Made by a program: the position numbers and the translations under genes
Source of the DNA: JANRKT01 sp033763355
GTDB taxonomy: Bacteria > Bacteroidota > Bacteroidia > Chitinophagales > Chitinophagaceae
Direction of reading: 5' to 3'
Assembly (NCBI GenBank): GCA_033763355.1
Contig: JANRKT010000137.1
Coordinates: 1 to 11,591 of the forward strand
DNA: 11,591 bases
The notes under the pieces: model-generated
What the model saw: only the letters and a program-made list of their open reading frames with translations
Databases searched by the model: none
What the model was told of the DNA's origin: nothing
Part shown: positions 8,277 to 11,591 of the stretch, one piece after another
Numbering within the stretch: the first letter of the stretch is position 1
How the letters are laid out: each line of letters starts with the position of its first letter

Positions 8277-9884
8277 ATGCCTATCAGGATGACAGACGAT
8301 CCACAAGACCAGGAACAAAACCGTGATGATGACCAGGGCGGTGGCGGACGAAGAAATTTTCCCGGTGGGGGAGGAGGCGGCGGATTGTTTAACCTGCTCC
8401 CGCTTTTATTAGGATTGTTCAAAGGGAAAGGATTGATATTATTGTTGGTACTTGCCGTTGCCGCTTATTTCTTTTTGGGCAAGGGTGGTTGTGAAGGTGG
8501 GGGGATACTTCAGAACATAGCACAACTGGCAACCGGAGGTTTCCTTGACCCAAAGCAGTTTGAAAAGGCATCCATCTATGAACCTCTTGCGGAAGACAAT
8601 ACAAAAAATCCTTTACCGGAAAGTGCAAACCTGCAGCGTTTTGCACCGCAGGTGGGGCAACAGGGTAAACAGGGTTCATGTGTGGCATGGAGCAGCGCCT
8701 ATGCGGCAAGGTCAATACTTGAAAGCGCAAGAACAGGAGAGGGCGGAACGGTTTTTAGTCCCGCATTTTTATACAACCAGATTGGCTTGCAGGGATGCCA
8801 GGGAAGTTACATTATCCGTGCAATGGAATACATGACGAAGCAGGGCTCTGTTCAGTACAATGAGTTTCCTTATGATGAAACAGATTGTGAGCGGCAGCCA
8901 GATATGGGTTTGATACAACAGGCCAGCCAGTATAAGATGCGTGGCTTTAACCGCCTCAGCCTCGGTGACAAAAATGATGTACTTGATATAAGGGCCATAA
9001 AAGAAAACCTTGCACAGGGTGCACCTGTGGTTATTGGTATGATGGTGGGCCAAAGCTTTATGCAGGACATGATGGGCAAAGATGTATGGGAGCCTGCACC
9101 CGGCGATGAAAGCCAGATGGGTTTTGGGGGACATGCCATGTGTGTGGTAGGATATGATGACAGGAAATACGGTGGTTCATTTCTTATCATGAACAGTTGG
9201 GGACAGGAATGGGGTACTAATGGTTTTGCATGGGTGCGCTACCCCGAATTTAAATATTATGTAAGGGAAGCATATGGGTTAGAACCTATGCAAAAAGTGG
9301 GTGCTGCAGCCAATGCAGCTTTTTCCTGCGAAATCGGTTTGGTAGAAGTGCAGTACGACGGTAAAAAAACGGCGCCCAAAGGTTATATACCCATGCGTGT
9401 AATGAACGGTAACCGTTTTGAAAACACAAGCCCCGTAAGAAAAGGAACAAGGTTTAAAATGGAAGTAAAGAATTCAACCGAGTGTTACATCTATGTATTC
9501 GGAAAAGAAACAGATGGTACCAGTTATACTTTGTTCCCTTACCCCAATGCAGATGACCCCACTAAAACAAAGTATTCTCCCTTTTGCGGAATAACGGGCT
9601 ACCGCTTGTTTCCCAAAGACAAAAGCATGATGCCCGACAGCATCGGTACAAGGGATATGATGGCGGTAGTGGTGAGCAAACAATCCATTGACTGGTACAA
9701 TATCAACCAGGTGATCAGCAAAAACCCGCAGTCGGATTATGCAGCAAGACTGAACGCCGCATTCGGAAGCCAGCTGGTGAGTAATGTGCGTTTTCAGAAT
9801 ACGGGCAAAGGCACATTAAGATTTGATGTGCCTGCAGGAAACAACCAGGTGGTGGCTTGTGTGGTGGAGATCAGTAAGAATTAG
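8277..9884 (+). CDS. Membrane-anchored papain-like (C1) cysteine protease with DUF4384-like C-terminus
   Basis: This is a probable cysteine endopeptidase held at the membrane. Residues 1-36 are acidic then glycine-rich (DDDQGGGG, then a Gly run), followed by hydrophobic stretches at about 37-47 and 52-67 that most likely form one anchor. The papain-type domain spans about 113-335: oxyanion Gln129, nucleophile Cys135 in QGSCVAWSS, catalytic His286 in GGHAMCVVGYDD, and Asn306 in NSWGQEWGTNGF. All catalytic positions are present. The Cys that normally precedes the nucleophile by three residues (CGSC in papain) is Gln132, and Trp after the nucleophile is Val136, as in divergent bacterial C1 members. 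Residues about 350-535 form a beta-rich region resembling DUF4384 (the TECYIYVFGKETDG to LFPYPNADDP stretch). The ATG at 8277 is used; a second in-frame ATG at 8289 is equally plausible. The gene has its own likely promoter upstream, and a thioredoxin-fold gene follows after 36 bases. The substrate is unknown. Confidence 0.88.
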   Translation: MPIRMTDDPQDQEQNRDDDQGGGGRRNFPGGGGGGGLFNLLPLLLGLFKGKGLILLLVLAVAAYFFLGKGGCEGGGILQNIAQLATGGFLDPKQFEKASIYEPLAEDNTKNPLPESANLQRFAPQVGQQGKQGSCVAWSSAYAARSILESARTGEGGTVFSPAFLYNQIGLQGCQGSYIIRAMEYMTKQGSVQYNEFPYDETDCERQPDMGLIQQASQYKMRGFNRLSLGDKNDVLDIRAIKENLAQGAPVVIGMMVGQSFMQDMMGKDVWEPAPGDESQMGFGGHAMCVVGYDDRKYGGSFLIMNSWGQEWGTNGFAWVRYPEFKYYVREAYGLEPMQKVGAAANAAFSCEIGLVEVQYDGKKTAPKGYIPMRVMNGNRFENTSPVRKGTRFKMEVKNSTECYIYVFGKETDGTSYTLFPYPNADDPTKTKYSPFCGITGYRLFPKDKSMMPDSIGTRDMMAVVVSKQSIDWYNINQVISKNPQSDYAARLNAAFGSQLVSNVRFQNTGKGTLRFDVPAGNNQVVACVVEISKN

Positions 9885-9920
9885 GATTAGAGTGTTAAGT
9901 TTTTATGTAAGCTATGCCTG

Positions 9921-10436
9921 ATGAAGAAAACTTTGTTCACAATATTTTTTTATTTTATAATAACTGCAGCTAATTCACAAAGCAATGTTGCACCTGCCAT
10001 TGCGGAAAATAAGTTATACAACCCTTCATCCAATGCAAAAAAAGAAATACAGGAAGCCATTGCAAAAGCAAAACAGCAAAACAAACATGTGCTGGTAAAA
10101 GCCGGCGGCAACTGGTGCTCCTTGTGTATTGAGTTTGATAAGTTTTGCAGGAATGAGATGCAGGTTGATTCACTGATCAAAGCGGATTATATAGTTTGTT
10201 ACCTCAATTACAGCGAAGAAAATTACAATGATGAAATTTTTGCACAGTATGGTTACCCGCAGCGCCTCGGTTTTCCCTTGTTTATTATACTGGACGGAAA
10301 CGGCAACCGGCTGCATACACAAAGCTCAGAATACCTTGAGCAGGGCAGAAGCTATAACAAAAGAAAAGTAATGGGGTTCCTGCAGGCATGGAATAAAGAG
10401 GCTTTAAACCCCGCACTTTATAAAAGAAATAAGTAA
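9921..10436 (+). CDS. Secreted thioredoxin-fold protein (WCSLC motif)
   Basis: This 171-residue protein has an N-terminal signal peptide (KK then a hydrophobic run, residues about 4-17, likely cleaved near AANSQ-S at 20), so it is predicted to be periplasmic. The mature part has a thioredoxin-like core: strand HVLVKAGG at 56-63, redox-type motif W65-C66-S-L-C69, helix EFDKFCRNEM, strand DYIVCYLNYSE, and a cis-proline candidate P119 in GFPLFIILDGNG. The two-cysteine motif is complete, so a disulfide reductase or isomerase role is possible. The S-L dipeptide and the NWC context differ from the classic WCGPC and fit the DUF255/Thioredoxin_7-like groups. Two further cysteines (76 and 93) are present. 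The stop codon overlaps the start of the next gene. Its partner is unknown; an oxidoreductase working on envelope proteins, perhaps the Cys protease upstream, is only a guess. Confidence 0.85.
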   Translation: MKKTLFTIFFYFIITAANSQSNVAPAIAENKLYNPSSNAKKEIQEAIAKAKQQNKHVLVKAGGNWCSLCIEFDKFCRNEMQVDSLIKADYIVCYLNYSEENYNDEIFAQYGYPQRLGFPLFIILDGNGNRLHTQSSEYLEQGRSYNKRKVMGFLQAWNKEALNPALYKRNK

Positions 10437-10927
10437 TGGCAGAAGAAAATGTTTTTTTGAAACTCATCAGGAGCCCGTTTAAATTCAGGCTTTTTCTTTT
10501 CAGCAAGTTACCCAGCGCTTATTTTTCCGGTGTAAGGGTTAAAGAGGCTGATGAAAAGAAATGTGTGGTAACGGTTCCCTACAAATGGTTTTCCCAAAAC
10601 CCTTTTCGTTCCACTTATTTTGCCTGTTTAAGTATGGCAGCGGAAATGAGCACCGGTATTCTTGCCATGGCCAATACAAGCGGCCGCAAGCCGCCTGTAT
10701 CCATGCTGGTGGTTCATCTTGAAGCATCTTATTTTAAAAAAGCAACCGGCCTGACAACATTTGTTTGCAGCGAAGGAGAAGAGATTAAACGAACTGTTGA
10801 AGAAGCTGCGGCAACCGGCGAATCCAAAACTTACAGGGCAAAATCTGTTGGAACAAACGAAAAAGGAGAAGTGGTTGCAGAGTTTTATATTACATGGTCA
10901 TTTAAGGCAAAAACCCCCATCCCCTAA
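10436..10927 (+). CDS. DUF4442 hotdog-fold protein (thioesterase-like)
   Basis: This 163-residue cytoplasmic protein has no signal peptide. Its pattern fits DUF4442, a hotdog-fold family related to acyl-CoA thioesterases: an N-terminal helical stretch (LKLIRSPFKFRLFLFSKLPSAYF, about 8-30), strand CVVTVPYKWFSQNPFRSTYF (43-62), the central hotdog helix ACLSMAAEMSTGILAMA (63-79) with Glu70, then the strands SMLVVHLEASYFKKA, LTTFVCSEGEEI and EVVAEFYITWSFKAK. The reaction and substrate are not known. The start is set by the overlap TAATG with the thioredoxin-like gene (shared A at 10436), which implies translational coupling and one transcript. The last residues (T-P-I-P-stop) come from a small GC-rich palindrome that contains the stop codon, so the C-terminus may differ from relatives. 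Confidence 0.85.
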   Translation: MAEENVFLKLIRSPFKFRLFLFSKLPSAYFSGVRVKEADEKKCVVTVPYKWFSQNPFRSTYFACLSMAAEMSTGILAMANTSGRKPPVSMLVVHLEASYFKKATGLTTFVCSEGEEIKRTVEEAAATGESKTYRAKSVGTNEKGEVVAEFYITWSFKAKTPIP

Positions 10928-10933
10928 AGGGGA
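10920..10933. repeat. Small palindrome TCCCC-TAAA-GGGGA at the end of the DUF4442 gene
   Basis: A perfect 5-bp inverted repeat surrounds the 4-base centre TAAA, and the gene's TAA stop (10925-10927) is inside the centre. It is preceded by AACCCCCA. I recall similar CCCCTAAAGGGG units at gene ends in other Bacteroidota genomes, but cannot search for copies here. It may be a dispersed repeat or a short transcript-end hairpin. No T-run follows directly, so it is not a good intrinsic terminator. Confidence 0.45.
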
Positions 10934-11004
10934 GTAAGGTTTGTTTCTTTGCGGGATATATGTCGGGTTGCAATTAGATTAGCATTAGTTTATAAATTAA
11001 ATTC

Positions 11005-11019
11005 TCCGCCACCGGCGGA
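11005..11019. repeat. Small palindrome TCCGCC-ACC-GGCGGA in the leader of the MBL gene
   Basis: A perfect 6-bp inverted repeat with a 3-base loop ends 8 bases before the ATG at 11028. If transcribed it would form a GC-rich hairpin close to the ribosome binding region. The motif GGCGGAT is also present in the right arm of the hairpin at 5649-5689, suggesting related dispersed palindromes. The rest of the 100-base spacer (10928-11027) is AT-rich. It has TTTG at 10948-10951 and TAGATTAG at 10975-10982, a poor promoter match with a 23-base gap. Confidence 0.45.
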
Positions 11020-11027
11020 TAAAAGGT

Positions 11028-11591
11028 ATGAAAATAGCATTTCACGGGGCGGCACGTTGCGTAACAGGTTCAAAGCACCTGCTTACACTGCAGAACAGGA
11101 AAAAAATTTTACTTGATTGCGGCATGTTCCAGGGCATGGGCCGTGAAACCGATGCATTAAACCGCCATTGGGGATTTGACCCTTCAGAAGTGGACCACCT
11201 GGTGCTTTCGCATGCACATATTGACCATAGCGGGTTAATACCAAAACTTGTAAAAGATGGTTTTAAAGGAAAGATATTCTGCACACCGGCCACCAAAGAA
11301 CTAACAGCTGTATTGCTTGAAGATTCGGCAGAAATACAGGAAGATGATGTGAAGTACATCAATAAAAAAAGAGCGGCGGAAGGGCAGCCTTACCTGCGGC
11401 CTTTGTACACTGTTGAAGATGCCAAAAACAGTTTTGGTATGTTTCATGCTGTTGACTATGGCAAATGGTTTACCATTGAGCCGGGCATTGAACTGATGTA
11501 CACCGATGCGGGCCACATCATCGGCAGCGCCGCTGTTCATTTACGTTTAACTGAGAACCTGCCTGCCGGACAGGCAGGCGGCAAAACAAAG
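11028..11591 (+). CDS. MBL-fold/beta-CASP metallo-hydrolase, probable RNase (5' part, runs off window)
   Basis: The frame is open from the ATG at 11028 to the last base, giving 188 residues of a protein family usually about 450-470 long. The start MKIAFHGAARCVTGSKHLL is typical of the TTHA0252-like RNA-processing metallo-beta-lactamases. Metal-binding motifs are visible: Asp30 in LLDCG (motif 1), H62-A-H64-I-D66-H67 (motif 2), and His163 in DAGHIIGSA (motif 3). The beta-CASP domain and last histidines would lie beyond the window. By family it would be a cytoplasmic zinc-dependent endo/exoribonuclease; the RNA target is unknown. Residues about 178-185 (LPAGQAGG) are encoded by a palindromic repeat lying in frame in what should be a surface loop between beta strands, just before the expected SGDIG strand. 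Start choice is supported by AAAAGG three bases upstream of the ATG (weak) and by alignment of the first residues to the family. Confidence 0.88.
   Translation, partial: MKIAFHGAARCVTGSKHLLTLQNRKKILLDCGMFQGMGRETDALNRHWGFDPSEVDHLVLSHAHIDHSGLIPKLVKDGFKGKIFCTPATKELTAVLLEDSAEIQEDDVKYINKKRAAEGQPYLRPLYTVEDAKNSFGMFHAVDYGKWFTIEPGIELMYTDAGHIIGSAAVHLRLTENLPAGQAGGKTK
11558..11578. repeat. In-frame palindromic repeat inside the MBL gene (8-bp arms, CCGGA centre)
   Basis: CCTGCCTG (11558-11565) and CAGGCAGG (11571-11578) are perfect inverted arms around the 5-base centre CCGGA. The unit is read through as L-P-A-G-Q-A-G in the MBL protein. I recall closely similar CCTGCCTGCCGG palindromes, and LPAGQAG-like peptides, as dispersed in Chitinophagaceae and other Bacteroidota genomes; this is recalled, not checked. 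It is a good candidate for a short mobile or non-autonomous repeat that inserted without breaking the frame. Confidence 0.6.

Noticed and set aside
8340..8504. G-rich tracts in the protease gene start (including six G at 8499-8504) as a phase-variable slippage site
   Set aside because: The longest single-base run is only six, and the tract is simply the glycine-rich N-terminus; there is no sign of a broken frame.
1..11591. tRNA, rRNA, CRISPR array, insertion sequence or prophage genes
   Set aside because: No regularly spaced repeats, transposase or phage motifs, or tRNA-like cloverleaf were seen by eye on either strand; the window is almost fully coding.

Overview
The window looks like a stretch of a Bacteroidota chromosome, most likely Chitinophagaceae or a close relative. 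This is inferred from moderate GC content, weak or absent Shine-Dalgarno sequences, a -33/-7 type promoter (TTTG, 18-nt gap, TACTTTTA), gene families common in that phylum, and short GC-rich palindromes scattered between and inside genes. All six genes lie on the + strand and are tightly packed. No RNA gene, CRISPR array, transposase, phage gene or attachment site was seen.

Layout. (1) 37-5649: a 1870-residue bacterial alpha-2-macroglobulin lipoprotein with an intact CIEQ thioester motif. (2) 5649-5689: a strong imperfect hairpin ending in TTTT. (3) 5727-8138: penicillin-binding protein 1C, with complete glycosyltransferase and transpeptidase motifs and a BiPBP_C tail. (4) 8139-8276: a spacer carrying a likely promoter. 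(5) 8277-9884: a membrane-anchored papain-like (C1) cysteine protease with a DUF4384-like C-terminal region. (6) 9921-10436: a secreted thioredoxin-fold protein (WCSLC). (7) 10436-10927: a DUF4442 hotdog-fold protein whose start codon overlaps the previous stop codon (TAATG). (8) 11028-11591: the first 188 codons of an MBL/beta-CASP RNase-like metallo-hydrolase, cut by the window edge.

How they fit together. The A2M-PBP1C pair is a known conserved association (E. coli yfhM-pbpC). The usual model is that PBP1C repairs or builds peptidoglycan while the periplasmic macroglobulin traps proteases that enter through damaged envelope. The downstream protease, thioredoxin-like protein and hotdog protein have no established link to that pair. 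The first two are also predicted to act in the envelope, while the last two genes look like cytoplasmic housekeeping functions.

I found no convincing previously undescribed system. The best second-look items are the palindromic repeats that have entered or define coding sequence (an in-frame one in the MBL gene, one holding the stop codon of the hotdog gene), the hairpin between the A2M and pbpC genes, the acidic/aromatic insert in the A2M, and the unusual architecture of the anchored papain-like protease.
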